Positions 11,271 to 23,060 are shown, numbered from the stretch's first letter. The stretch: DNA of 64,000 nucleotides from Rhizophlyctis rosea (GCA_027596075.1 JADGJC010000009.1:124001-188000), one strand, 5' to 3'. Made by a program: numbers and translations. Notes: generated by a model from the sequence alone, not told the origin.

Positions 11271-11991
11271 TAAAAAGCCCGAGAACTTGCAGTTGGTGGT
11301 GGTCGTTGGCACAACGGGGGCAATCTGTCTTCGTTTCTGAAAGGCAAGGGTTCAAAGCACAATGGTGAACACAATTCAACGCTAATGAGCAGAGGGCCGC
11401 ATGTCAAGGGTCCCACTTTCGACCGCATGCCACAAAAAGGGCATTAGCTTTTGCATAAACGGGGCCTAGCCGTGAATCTCTCTGGAACACAATGACATTT
11501 GGAAACATCGTCGATGTAGCACCTCCACTCACCGGGCAGTCTTGAGTATGGGGACTTGAGTCCAACCTGGGAACGCCGAGGGTAACTTGGTGACAATGAC
11601 AAGGAAGAAGTATCCCCTTGGCACCGACGCCTTGTTACCACCACTAGAAAATCACGGCGTTCCGCGTCAAGGCGAGTGCGTAGCGAATTAGAAAGAGAAA
11701 CTGGGGAAAGAGCAAGGTGTGGAGGGGTGGTGGCAGTTTTATGTTTGTTTGGGGGGCGATCCACAAGCCAGGGTTCCACCCTCCAGCCAGGTCAGCCCTG
11801 ATTCAGGGTCTGAATCGATCACGTGAACGCCATATGGGTCACAATTTCGAGACTTTTGGGGCACAGTCATAAACGCAAACAACAAGATCAATGATGGGAG
11901 AACGGAGAATGGGTGGTCCATTGCTGATCACACCCTGTCGAGGTATAATTCAATTATTTCCTGTTATGGTCAAATATTGGGGGTTTTACGA

Positions 11992-12034
11992 CATTTGATT
12001 GGTCGAGACGGATTCCAACCCATAAAAGGCAACT
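11992..12034 (+). promoter_or_regulatory. Shared promoter of gene B
   Basis: TTGATTGGTC (11995-12004) followed by CCCATAAAAGGCAAC (12019-12033) repeats the inverted CCAAT/TATA-like pair found upstream of gene A with nearly the same spacing. It lies about 470 bases upstream of the ATG of B. Confidence 0.6.
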
Positions 12035-12499
12035 GGTCAATTTGGAATGGACCATTACCCTTGGAATCACCGACAATCAAATCAAGTGTGCGGACCAACT
12101 TACATATAAAATTGGTTCGAATCTGTCGGTGATTCCTGTATGCCCCAGTTGTTCTGTTGTTGGGACATGCCCTCGTCACCCTTGTCGCGGATTGTCACAA
12201 AGCCCCCCCACCCCCACCTTCATTTTCAGTCAATCACAAATCACACAAGCTCTCCATCTTAGTTTTGCAATAGGCCTCAAACTCCTCTTCACCACCATCA
12301 CCCATTCTTGGGACCCCAAGATTTAGTATCACACGGTCGATCAGTCAACCGGTCTCATACTATTTAGTAGCCTTTAGGAGCCCACTGCTTCGGTGGAGAG
12401 GACGCCTTCTTCTTTCTGCCGCCGTCAGATCCAAAAACAAAACAGGAGTTGTCTGGATACCTCTGCAACACTACTACTCGCAGACATCCTATCGTGTCG

Positions 12500-14930
12500 A
12501 TGGAGGATATTGATCCTATCAGAGCGCTGCTACCTTTGGATGACCATGATAGAAGTTTTGCTTTCGTTGCTGCAGCAAGGACAGGAAACTTGACCGCCAT
12601 CCGTTCATTCATTCGCGAACATGTTGACGTAAACGCCGGCGACGGTCTCGCACTGATACGGGCGGGCGAGGAGGGCCATGTGGAAATCGTCAAAGTGCTG
12701 TTGGAAGCGGGTGCAGACGTTCATGCTCTCCGTGGGAAGGCTCTCAGGGCTGCTGCCGGAACGGGCAAAGTCGAAGTCGTAAAGATTTTGCTTGAAGCGG
12801 GGGCGAACGTGCATGCAGCAGAGGAAGGCAGTCTGTTGGGGGCAGCTAAGGAAGGTCATCTCGAAGTTGTGAAGGAACTGTTGGATGCCGGGGCCAATAT
12901 CATGAGCGCCGTACGCTCTGGTCTGCTGGTCGACGCTGCACTTTCCGGCAATCGTCAGTTGTCACAGTATCTTTCAGCCGAGTATGCCAAACGCGTCGCG
13001 ATCAGGAAGGCTGCATCGGAACCCCTTGCAACCATATCGATTATCCAGGCCATCCTTCCACATCCGCACACAACTTCCTTGGAAATAGCAACAGTCTCTG
13101 GGTGCCGAGTCGTAATCCAGTCTCGCACATTCAAAGTTGGGGAATCCGTTGTCCATATCCGCATCGGTGCTCAATGTCCGAAAGGAGCTGAATGGGCAGA
13201 AGTACTTGAACCAACGGATTACTGCGTGCTACCGAATGTCTTCCTGGGCGTGGCGAGCGAAGGAATACTTGTTCGGATGTCCAAGCTCAAGGGATTGGAG
13301 AAATTGAGCCTATTGTGTGACGTTTCACCGTATCTGGGCATTACGTCTGCAGCGAACGCGAACGGTGCGAAGCAGTCTTTTGTTGAGGATGAAGATGGCG
13401 ACTTTGACACTCCCGAGGAGTACTTGAAAGGGGCATTGAGACGTCATGATGCTCTGATGAATTCGGTAAGTTTGACAGGTTTGCGCATTCGTGCTTACCT
13501 CTCATTTTGGATATAGTGAAACTAATCTCCTACTTTCTCCGCAGATGATCAAAGACGGGCACATATGCCCTTTTCATCAAAACGTGTTCAAACGCATTGA
13601 AGTCCCGGCTGGACTCTCGCTGCAGCAAGGGAAGGACTACATAAACAATCATTTGGCGTTGAAGGAGGCTGTTGTTCTTTGCCGGGACAAGAGCGTTGAC
13701 CGGCAAGAAGTGCTTGCCTTCTCTGACGGATCTGTCATCAAGGGTCAGGGCGCGTATGCCGTGGTCTATCCCTTTCGACGTGAATTGTAAGTGTTAGGAT
13801 CATCCTGCATGCTGCGAATTGCTTTGATCTAACCTCCTTTCTTCAGGACGCACGCAGGACGTTCTTATGCGGATAGCAATACGGCTGAATGTGCAGTAAG
13901 TTCAAGACCAAGTCGGAACCTATTTGGGAAACAATAAGAGGGATGGATATTTGATATTCGACCATCATGCAGGGAGCGGTCGACGCGATCACAAACGCAA
14001 CCATTGAAGAAGCAACGGACCTTCACCTCGTTGCTGACTCCCGGTACGCTCTCAAAGCCGTCTGGGAGGTTTTTGAGTACGGGTCCCGTCCAGAGAAAAT
14101 GGACCTGCGCGATTTTGAGGCTTTACGCACTGTATGTACAATGGAATGATAGCCGTAGTTGGATCAAGTACACATGTCCTAATCTCTTTCGCATTTCATC
14201 ACAGTGGTTCGATTCCCCGAGACGTCGCGGTATGAGAGTCTACCTGCACTGGATCAAAGCGCATAAAGGAGGAATTATGAAGAGTGAAGGACACCACGAA
14301 GCGGATGCCCTGGCCAATCAAACGGCGAAAGAAGCTGCACGTGGTACATATGCACCCTATGCAATGGCCGGACCATCTGGGAGTTCGCCGTCGCCATCAT
14401 CTTCATCAGATTGGAACTCCTTACCGAACAATGCTTCAAATCCTTCTACAACACCTACGCCGGCAAATTCATCCATATCTCCTAGCCCCACCGTCTCCTC
14501 AACAGCACCAAACGCGGCTACCGCGGGAGTGACCCTCCCAATGACCGAACCCTCTCTCGCCGTTCCGTCTCATGCATTGGAACCTTCACAATCTCTTGTG
14601 AATCCGTCAGTGCCCATGGCCCATCACACGACCGACCGTTCTCTCGCTGCTCCGTCTCATGCACCGGAACTTTCACAATCTCTTGTGAATCCGTCAGTGC
14701 CCATCGCTCACCCTCGGGCTCCAGAAACATCGCAACCGGATCCGCCTACGACAACACCAGTGCCAATGTCCAAGTTGGAACGGAAACGTGCCAGGGAGTC
14801 GGTTCCGGAGGGCGAGGGGGGTGGATCAGGGTCGGTGAGCCGTCCGGGAAAGAAGCATCGCATGCAGGAGAGGAAGGAGGGTGGGGTGGAGAAGGATGGT
14901 GGTGATGAGAAGGATGGGGATGTGTTGTAA
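12500..14930 (+). CDS. RNase H family gene B: ankyrin repeats, RNA-ligase-type OB fold, RNase H (intact)
   Basis: Exons 12500-13465, 13545-13786, 13847-13895, 13973-14131 and 14205-14930 join in frame to 713 residues; all introns are GT-AG. Residues about 20-165 are five ankyrin repeats (EGHVEIVKVLLEAGADVHA). Residues about 178-300 align with the OB-like module of A and D (KVGESVVHIRIGAQCP) but lack the SQGFVIPL motif. Residues 323-380 are the pre-RNase H segment shared by the family. The RNase H active site is complete: D383 (FSDGS), E417 (TAEC), D441 (VADSR), H492 (WIKAH), D506 (EADALA). The tail is Ser/Pro/Thr-rich, holds a tandem repeat of about 29 residues (14550-14720), then basic clusters KLERKRAR and GKKHR and an acidic end. 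Nuclear RNA:DNA-hybrid processing is inferred, not shown. It is the best preserved ankyrin-OB-RNase H copy here. Confidence 0.8.
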
Positions 14931-15540
14931 GATGTGGAGTGTGGACGGGGTTGGAGTGTTCTTTTTGGGATTGGAGTGATTCTTCTGGTATTGCAGACGT
15001 TGTAGTATTTGGAGACTTCTTTTATGGCGGATTTGGAATGGTGAAGGTTTTTGTTTCTGCGTGGGGGCGTGAATCATGTCAGACGTACCCAGTGATATCG
15101 GTGTAGGGTGTGCCTTGATTTATGCGCTCACGAATGGGCGGGGCGGTTTTTATTTACATGTACTTTTTTTGTTTGCGGGGGTTGAATTTCCTGCCGGGTG
15201 CTGGTCAGTTGGCGGGAACGCCTTTTTTGTATAAATGGAAGCTTTGAGATAATAAAGTGTTGAGATGAGGTTATGGTGAACTGCGGTTTGCGTGTGTGTG
15301 GAGGGGAGAGAGTTGTGTTTGTGTCGATGTTGAGGATGTTCTGATGATGTGAAGTGGTTCTTCATGTGCGTCAGACACGGAGAGACGGACGCAGGAGTAA
15401 ATACTTTATTTCGCATTTGGAGCACCATCTGCATGGAGTTCCCTGGTGGTCTCAAGCAATGCGAGGCGGAAAGATGCATCATATAAAGGTATAGGGGGAT
15501 GTAGAGTATGCGTAGATTGAGGACACATCAGCAAGAGACG

Positions 15541-16466
15541 TTTCACCACTTATCACCGTCACCACGCACAAGTGTTCGAATAGACCCGAAACATGTATGC
15601 ACTGTAGGAACATGAAGCTCACTAGGGCCCATTGAATGGGTACCCCTCGAACCGTCTGCAGGTGTGAGTGGAACTGGCGGAGTTCACTTTGAAAGCGGAC
15701 GCTTTTCCTCTACCAGCCTCCACATACATGGGCGTAAGTCTATTGGGGTCTTTTTTGGAAGGTGCGTGGGTCTGGTGCGTGTGTGATGCTGGGGAAGTGG
15801 AATGGCTTGACACCCTCGCTGCTGGGTCATGCGCGATCGACTCCACCACCCATCCACTAACCACCGAAACATTGATGACCCATTCAAAATCAAGTTGCAG
15901 GATCGTTGTTTGGTCCCACCCGCCTTGGCAGTTTGGGGACATTAGAAGTCTTACAAGGGAACAGCCATCATGGTCGGCCACCCTGTGCAGCCATCGGATC
16001 CCCAGATGTGACTTACGCAAAGTGAACCGATTAGTTTTTCCGCGTCCCCAGCTGCCTCCCATGATGAGACCGGAGTGACGTAAAAGTCGTAAACGGGATG
16101 AATGGGAGCGTTGGGTGGGGAATGAACCCACCAAGCAACGCCACGGGTCTGTAAACAAGAATGGTCGTCCCGTTTATGGTCAGATTGAATTATTGGACTG
16201 TGCCACCGCTTGGTCTGCTTCCATTAACAAGCTATTTTTGATAACGATCTCTTTGGTCAATATGTAGTCTGTCAATGTGTCAACCGACAGTCACATGTCT
16301 TGTCCATTGAAGTAGACGAACTATCCCATACTCCTGTCAGTAACGGCCTGGTCGACGTAACTTTCTCTCAGAAGCAATTGGAGCCACGGAAGTGTACTCA
16401 ACTCTACTCATATTTGGCAGTCATCGTGGAAGTGTTTGGACTTGTTTAGCTTTTGCTTTTCATCAT
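15541..16466 (+). repeat. Dispersed repeat R2, copy 2 (downstream of gene B)
   Basis: It starts with the TCACCGTCACCACGCACAAG segment shared with 6588 and 45787, continues through CATACATGGGCGTAAG, and has the second half (CCACGGGTCTGTAAACAA near 16140, GTTTATGGTCAGATTGAATT near 16171). It runs up to the ATG of the MTE exon at 16468. The distance from the end of gene B is about 610 bases, versus about 870 for A and 950 for D. Confidence 0.75.
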
Positions 16467-16467
16467 C

Positions 16468-17470
16468 ATGACCGAAGTAAGTGGGGTGTGTGCTGTACAA
16501 CATATGTGGTGCTGTCAGTTTTATACGGCCTTTGACTGATACAAAAAGTGTCGATCACCCCAAGCCTCCAGTAATGAGCTAAACAGTTTCTGTTTTCAGA
16601 CGCAAACTGTCTTTTACATCTCCCCCGACATGTCCTTCGACGCTGGCGACGACAAATGAGCCGAGTCTGCTCGCAACGGCACACCGTGGCACGTCGTCAG
16701 GTTGTGGACCGAAGGAGAACGCTGGGCGATTAGTAGGGCGGCAAACTCAACGGCACTGTCGGGATGTCCATAAGGCCATGAAGAGTCCGGAGTTGACGAA
16801 CCATGTGGCCGATTCGGTATGTTCTTTTGTCTCTAGTGGCGAGGCAAAGTTCAACAGTTGCCATGCGCACGCTTCCACTCACAATCCGCAACAGAATGGG
16901 TTGGCTGTTTCTCAGCTGCTCGCTCCTGCTCCTTCATGTGCCAAACTTTCCTTTTCATTCGCCCGACCCATCTGACCAAGTCAAGGGGCGACCATTACTT
17001 CTTCGTCCAGTTTCATCTACGCGTACAACAACAATGGTGGACCAACCAATTGCGATAGCCCTTCGTCATCATTCCCGCAGCATACATCTCACGGCAACAT
17101 CGTTGGTACGGATTTCACTCATGCATTTGGCACTGGGGGCAGTAATACGACGACAAAAAGCAAAGGAAGCTCGTCCGCTCAATCAGGGCACCCCCGCGCG
17201 TGATTGGGTGATCTCAGCTACACTGTGATCTTGAAGGCTCAAGGAGCGCTGATGTTTCTTGCATGGGGTGTTTCGCCCTTCATTGGGTAGGTCAGGGAAC
17301 GAAAAAGTACATTTGTGTCCGCATCTCACGCCCTTTTCACAGCATTTACATTGCCCGTTACCTCAAAGTAAACTGGGGCATTGGTGGTTTGGAAAGGCTT
17401 ATGTTGCATTTGGCTGCCTGGACTATTCGGGGTATGTGATGCACGACCAGCGCAGAATCCTACATCACTT
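16468..17470 (+). pseudogene. DOMON/cytochrome b561-like gene remnant with an MTE-type first exon
   Basis: ATGACCGAA (16468-16476) is followed by a GTAAGT donor; the next exon opens at 16600 (TQTVFYISPDMSF) and hits TGA after GDDK. The same exon pair and the same TGA position occur at 21733-21923. Further down, the peptide LKAQGALMFLAWGVSPFIG, an intron, then IYIARYLKVNWGI match transmembrane helices of the cytochrome b561 domain found at the C-terminus of fungal DOMON (cellobiose dehydrogenase-like haem) proteins. QVKGRPLLLRPVSS near 16977 would be part of the DOMON side. Several frame breaks separate the pieces. Confidence 0.55.
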
Positions 17471-18330
17471 CCAAAGAATGATTACAGTATTGACGCTTCA
17501 ACATTCCCCAGCATCTCCACCCTAATCTGCAATTCCGCTGCCCCCGTAACATACTACACCTTCTGTTTTCTCCAGCTTGTCACTTACATCGTCTACATCT
17601 CTATTCAGCGGTCTCCCGTGGGAGGCAGTCGTAGCTGGACCAGCAGCCGCTGCAGCCGCGGCGGCATGGATTCTTCCACGCACAACCCTCCTAGAGCAAC
17701 AACGATATCGAGGCTGCCGCCTGGTCGTCATCGCCCAGTTCGCCTGCAGAAGACTCTCCTCTCGTATCCGGAGACACCCACAAAATACCGCACCCAAACC
17801 GCCCATATTTTGCCCAAGCGAATCACCCGCTCCCCGCAACCGACAACGCGGCTTCCATGCGAGCCGAAGCTGTTCTAATCCTCGCTCAATCCGCCTCCCG
17901 CGTCGTACTTATCCAAAAGAGAGTCCGAATCGGCGAAAGAACGCCGCGGGCTCAGAGAGGTGGTGTTGGGCATACGGCGCCTGAGAGGTATGTGATGTGG
18001 TGTTTGGGGCCGAATATTAAGGATCTTTGTGCGGTGTTTCGGAGTGTGGGGTTGGTTCCTGGGATTTATAGTTGGCGAGTTGAGAATGTTTTCTTTTTGA
18101 AGGGTTGATTGTATACTTACCACTGCTCTCCTATCTTGGCTCCTATGCATAACCAGGTCGGCAGTCATGAACGTCAACAGCTTGATGAACCGTTCTTGCG
18201 ATTCCTCAGGCGGCGGCGGTGGCAATTATGGTGGCGAGGGTTGTGGGTGCGTAACTCAATACATTGGCACCTGTCCGTTATCTCACCGCAGTCTGCTTAA
18301 GTTTTGTGGATGGAATTTTCATTTGTTTAC
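17470..18330. other. Exon-like but unrecognised stretch
   Basis: Several open frames overlap here, for example 17857-18108 (+) preceded by an Ala/Arg-rich frame. Composition is biased and no frame gives a recognisable domain. It may be further remnants of the cytochrome b561-like gene upstream. Confidence 0.3.
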
Positions 18331-18332
18331 AG

Positions 18333-18455
18333 GTGTAGCCGGTCTTTTACGATTGTGCATTCCCAGCATGTGCGCTCCAAAACAACATCCTCTCGTTGTG
18401 GCGTCAACACTTCATTTTGGAGGAAGATATGCTCGAGGTGGAATGCACCAACTTG
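18333..18455 (+). pseudogene. Glycyl-tRNA synthetase exon fragment, copy 2
   Basis: The exon begins after a TTTACAG acceptor (18326-18332). One extra T in the CTTTTACGAT run breaks the frame after GVAGL. Beyond it the reading is ACALQNNILSLWRQHFILEE followed by DMLEVECTNL, the catalytic core of glycyl-tRNA synthetase. This is the copy closest to the functional consensus, but it is isolated from the rest of the gene. Confidence 0.8.
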
Positions 18456-19008
18456 AGGGTTGCTCCTCCACACTCTCGGCAGTAAGATTCCATCACTCAC
18501 GCGGTGATGCGCGGTTTGGTACGCGAAAGAAACCAACTATTTTTCTGGTGTAGAATACTCATGGCTGTCAAATAGGCTGCCCTCGGCTGTTCGCCAGATA
18601 CGTCAGACTTTCGACGAAGGAAGACATAGAACCCGAATAATCAAGCCGAAACGAAAAAAGCGTCAAATCTCTTTCTTCTGGACTTACCCAAAAGCAGAGA
18701 TTGCGACCCGCAGCTGCATTGTCTCCGTTGCGGTACGTAACCAAATCCGAATTTTCTTGGTATGACTGCTGGCGTAATATTTTTGCACAGGTCCGCCGAA
18801 AGGGCTGGTGTATTAACAATTTGGTGGGCAACCTCCTACTGAGCATACAACTGAAGAACTGTTATCCCGTCGGCGCCGACTGGTGCCTCAACTGCCCGAC
18901 AGCCCCCACGCGCCGCAAGCTTCAACACTTATCACCGTAGAATAAACAATCCAGCATGAGTCTGCACCAACCCTCCCAAAGAAGGCCTTCCGACCTCCCC
19001 ATCCCGCA

Positions 19009-20232
19009 TGGACACCTCCACCACAACCTTCTGGACCTACATAGTCTGCTTCCTCTCCTTCCTCCTCACAAACTAGACCCCCCTTCAATCCCATCTCCCT
19101 CAAAAACCCACAACTAACCTCCATAATCCGCACCACCAGATCCACCCGCCAACCCTCCTCCTCCCTCAACCAAATGGCACCACAACACCCATCCGCCGCT
19201 CCCGAAAAATAAAAGAGAAACAAGCCAACCTCCACCTCAACAGACCGCGGAACAGGCTCTTCCTCTGGAAGCGTAACAGACTCCGACTCGAACGCTTCCG
19301 ACGTCTCTGCGTCGCAGACCATGCGCACAGCCGCGCGGATACGACCGTGGGGGAAGGAACGGGTTGCACGAGCGGTGCAGCCGGAGTCCTGCTGCGTTTT
19401 CTCCCGCGAGAAAGACGTTGGTGCTGGGCCTGGATGAGATGTTGATTCATTCGATGTCGCGGGGACCCAGGAATCATGATCATATAGTTGAAGTTCTTTG
19501 GAGAAACATGTGTGTCTGCAATATGTGTATAAGCGGTCGTATTGTAGTTTTTTTCTTCAGACGGTATCTATTCTTGCCTGAACTTTTGAATCGGCGGCAA
19601 GGACTTGCCTATGTTCAAGACGAAAGCTCAACATACATGCAAACCCTACATTCCCAAGTATCAAGATGGTACAACGTAGTAATCTTCACAGCCTCTATGC
19701 CCGAATACGCAGACCCTTAATCGATTGGTTGGATTGTGGTCGTGTCATGATCTCTCAACGATATTTGAGACAGGTATAATGTTCTCTCGATGCAAATCAG
19801 CTGTATTTTCAAACCGTGTTACTGACCCCACTCCCTGTGCCGACCCACAAAGGCATGTACACAAGTCGGAATCTACGTAAAAGACGTCCAACTCATCGAG
19901 AAAGATTTGCGGAATGTGTGTTTGGTGGATAAATCGAATCCTGGTACGTATCCTCTATTCTTGAGGGTTTTGCTCTGGCCATTCGCCTTACCCTTGCTCA
20001 GTCTCACTGAACAACACCACTTCCAGATAACGGCATCCCAATTGAAGGCTTGATATATGATTCAAAAGACGAAGCCCTTCTGGAAGCGCCTAGTTTTGCA
20101 TATCCGACAGACATAGAATCGCCCTTCGAGAAGTTTCTCAGAACGGTTTTGACACAGTTGGTATGGAGAAACGAAAAGCGGAAGCTTGTGAGTGACGGCG
20201 GCAAGATCATGGTGAAAGTTCGTGGTGATTGA
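19009..20232 (+). pseudogene. Nem1/Dullard-type (FCP1-like, HAD) phosphatase remnant
   Basis: Readable blocks in order: a membrane-like FWTYIVCFLSFLLT near 19039; KTLVLGLDEMLIHSMSRGPR near 19408; SRWYNVVIFTASMPEYADP (19661-19720); after a one-base frame change LIDWLDCGRVMISQRYLRQ; after an intron TQVGIYVKDVQLIEKDLRNV; after another intron DNGIPIEGLIYDSKDEALLE and a tail to TGA at 20230. These are the HAD motifs of the Nem1/CTDNEP1 lipin phosphatase family. The family signature DLDETL reads GLDEML: the first (nucleophile) aspartate is glycine. Together with the frameshift this argues for a pseudogene. Confidence 0.75.
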
Positions 20233-20640
20233 CATCCACATGCCTTATCAGTGGAGAAGAGCGGATCACCATTTCAGGCGGTTTGATCCCACTCAGTATA
20301 TCATGGAGCGCAATCTCAAAATGGAGGAACGGCGAGCGGGCAGGTAATCGTTGTATTCTAGATATAAGATTCTGCACCGTCAATACTGACATCCCGGTGC
20401 AAAGGAAGTTGGCTTGAAACGCTTCACTCAGTACAGAGCAAAGGGGATACAAGTCATGAAATCACGTCTGTTGATTCGGCAAAATCGGGAGAATGGTGGG
20501 ATCGCTCAGGTGGGGGAATGCAAAATGCCAGCGAGTGATGGTAAGCCCCGTTGTGTCATGTGTGTGTGTCAATCATATGTATGGGAGCCAATGCTATTTC
20601 AGGGACAATAGATTCGCTTTCTCGTTGGTCATCGGTTGTG
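20232..20640 (+). other. Exon-like stretch, unrecognised
   Basis: Two coding-like peptides follow the phosphatase remnant: one ending RRFDPTQYIMERNLKMEERR (20254-20337, partly before a donor-like GTAATC) and LKRFTQYRAKGIQVMKSRLL near 20412. Both look protein-like rather than random, but I cannot assign a family, and no complete frame can be built. Confidence 0.3.
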
Positions 20641-21735
20641 AAGAGCACTTCCGTGTAGGTTGAATGCGATCCAGTTTGAGGTCATTTAGTAATGGGCAAC
20701 ACGACAGTGTATTTGAGATGTATGATAGAGTGTTTTACAACGTTTTCTGGACTAAGCTATTGCCTAAAGTGTCGGGTTGTGCTCCCCTCTGTCTTTACAG
20801 TGGCTGGGGACCCTCCACCTCCGCTGAAGCGAGAGGTGGGCGACATTAGAGCTCGAAGTGGGTGAAGTTGGTGTTGATGGTGGCTCTGCTGTATCCCATC
20901 CGATGAAGGGACTCGTGACTGCGTTTGAAGCACCCATTGTGTACGTCGGAATGCTGAGGGTGAATGCTTCTTGGAGTTGATGGCGAGTAGTTGACACAAC
21001 GGGGGCCAGTCTATCTTCGTTTCTGAAAAGCAAAAGGTTTATTGCAAGTGAACGCAATTCAACGCTAATGGACTGAGGGCCTCCGTGTCAAGGGTTCCAC
21101 TAACAGTTATCGACCGCAAGCCAATCAAGAAGGGCTTCAACGGGGCCTAGCCGTGAATCTCGACGGGAACACAATGACACTCGGACATCCGATGATGTAA
21201 CACCTCCACTTACCGGGCAGTCTTGGGATGGAACTTGAGTCTAGCCTGGAATGCCGAGGGTAACTTGGTAAATCCGGGCGTTCCGCGACGAGGCCAGTGG
21301 GTAGCGAGAAAGAAGACAAAGCGGCAGGTTTGGAGGGGTGGGGGCAGTTTTATGGGTTTTTTGGAGCAGTGGTCTGATCAACAGCCAAAGAGCCAGGGGT
21401 CACCGACTCACCGGCTCAGCCTTAATTTGTCTATTTATGGTCAGATTGAATTCTGGAGACTGTGCCACTGCTTGGTCCATTTTCAGTGCACACCACACAC
21501 ACCCGTTCCCACAGTCTATTTTTGAAACCAATCTGCAGTGCTAAAGTCATTACCATCAGTTCTCAGTCACGGCCATCGAAGCAGGATGAACTGTCTCGTA
21601 CCCTCACCCGTTACGACCTATCAAGTGCTTCCCGCTCAGAAGTATTTGGGGCCACGGAAGCGGACTCAACTCATCTTCGGCTAAATGGTCTCAAAGTGTC
21701 TTGACTTCCCCACCTAGTGCTTCTTCTCATCATGA
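20640..21735 (+). repeat. Internally deleted R1-R2 unit (R1 copy 3 fused to the end of R2)
   Basis: The R1 core is at 20780-20856 with hairpin 1 (CCACCTC 20815-20821 pairing with GAGGTGG 20833-20839), followed by the usual GGGACTCGTGACTGC and CCTAGCCGTGAATCTC landmarks. At about 21425 the sequence switches straight into the second half of R2 (TCTATTTATGGTCAGATTGAATT, GGGGCCACGG near 21649), ending at an ATGACCGAA exon at 21733. No RNase H gene lies between. Hairpin 2 is absent. This looks like a deletion derivative of the full unit. Confidence 0.7.
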
Positions 21736-21923
21736 CCGAAGTAAGTGGGGTGTGCCTCACAACATACGTGCTGCCGTCAGTCATATACGCTCTTTGACTC
21801 ATAAAGTCATTCAACACCCTAACACTTCACCATTGCTGAACCCTAACTATTATTAGACGCAAACCGTTTCTTACACCTTCTTCAACATGCTCTTCGACGC
21901 TCTAGCCCACGGCGACAACAAGT
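21733..21923 (+). pseudogene. MTE-type short exon pair, copy 3
   Basis: ATGACCGAA at 21733-21741 is followed by GTAAGTGGGGTGTG. The second exon starts after an ATTATTAG acceptor (21850-21857) and reads TQTVSYTFFNMLFDALAHGDNK to a TGA. The stop sits at the same place as in the copy at 16.6 kb. Sequence after the stop (AESARNG) is also conserved, so the stop may be an old shared mutation or a real end of a tiny peptide. No function is known to me. Confidence 0.4.
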
Positions 21924-22576
21924 GAGCCGAGTCTGCTCGCAACGGCAAATCCTAGCACGTTGCCAGCTTGTGGACCGAAAGAGAAGGCTGGGGCGGTTAG
22001 TGGGGCGTCAAACTCAACGGCACTGTCGGCCGGACCGTCTATATAATGGGGTCAAGGATGGTGGGAGTTAAGCAAGACGCAGATATTGCAAACGAACATT
22101 GAAGGCGCTGTTGGTATGTTATTTCCCGTCAGCGTCCAGTGCGTGGTTACGCGTATCAAAAATTGCTTTAAGTCACATCGTCAGAGATGGACAACAACCC
22201 CTTGCGCTCCGTCTGAACGGTCAGCTGCCACTGGGCGTCGTCAAAATCTACGCGCGAAAGGCTCGATACTTACTTGAGGATTGCAATGGAGCTTTGATGA
22301 AAATCAAAATGGTATATACATCTCATTTCCAAATTCTACATTTGAGCATCTCGCTCAGTCGTTGAGTACAGGCTTTTCGACCTGGCAATGTGAACATGCC
22401 AACGGAAACACGCCGTAGTGAATGCGAATGCAATGACTCTGCCAGATGCTATGACCGAATAGGACATTTTGCTGCCTGAGCCTTCTTTTGACTTGCGGTG
22501 GGCAGTGTGAGAGTTTGAGTCCATCAATTTGTATCTTACTTCAACTCTCGATTACGTAGAAGCTTCTTTACATAAA

Positions 22577-23060
22577 GCACCGAACAAACAATGTCAGGTG
22601 CACGCCTTTTACGCCACCGGCGACTACCTCATCATTCACTACAGCGACGCCTCGCAGTCGGCGGTGGACTTCAAGATCGACTTGGCGGACATTCGCTTCC
22701 CGGACGAGTTCTTGGATTTGGCCGTGGCGGTGCATGTGATGGAGCCTGTGAGCGGCATGGACCAGGCGTTGAGGGAGTGTGTGTGGCTTTTGAAGAAGGG
22801 GGGTACGGCTATCTTGCCGGTGCCGTTGGATAGGGGGAGGGATGTTACGTATGAGAACCTGAATATCACGATGGCGGGGGGAAGGAGGGGAGGAAGTTGG
22901 TATGTAACTGTCATAATTGCGCGAGTTTATACTGGCACAATCTCCCTGATTCATGGTTTCTACTTACCACATCCAGCATTTCGGCCAAGGCGACCACGTC
23001 CGCCGCATCCTATGTCTAGCATATGGAACAAGCCGGTTTCATCGCCAAGGAAGATTTCGG
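22577..23060 (+). pseudogene. SAM-dependent methyltransferase fragment
   Basis: The open frame gives FKIDLADIRFPDEFLDLAVA followed by VHVMEPVSGMDQALRECVWL, LLKKGGTAILPVPLDR and DVTYEN. This matches motifs III-V of class I methyltransferases, where a histidine normally follows the glutamate (HVLEHV); here it is proline. A donor GTATGT at 22899 and acceptor at about 22976 lead to HFGQGDHVRR, which fits the family, but the frame then breaks. The N-terminal glycine-rich SAM loop is not visible upstream. Confidence 0.6.

Larger units (their letters stand above)
10520..11760 (+). repeat. Dispersed repeat R1, copy 2 (upstream of gene B)
   Basis: This is the longest recognisable copy. Landmarks in order: CAATTGTTGA near 10532, GTGGGAACGTATGTCCCAC hairpin at 10741-10759, ATATTCGGATACC near 10803, core CTCCCCTCTGTCTTTGCA at 10881-10898, hairpin 1 (10915-10943), GGCGACATTAGAGCTCG, GGAACTCGTGACTGC near 11009. 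Hairpin 2 occurs twice (11096-11147 and 11223-11270). The 3' half carries the shared CCTAGCCGTGAATCTCTCTGG and CTTGAGTCCAACC segments. Confidence 0.8.

Noticed and set aside
18888..19328. 146-residue reverse-strand ORF
   Set aside because: Glycine/glutamate-biased shadow of the Nem1-type fragment on the + strand, which has real motifs.
22568..22954. 128-residue reverse-strand ORF
   Set aside because: Antisense to the methyltransferase motifs; low-complexity Arg/His composition.
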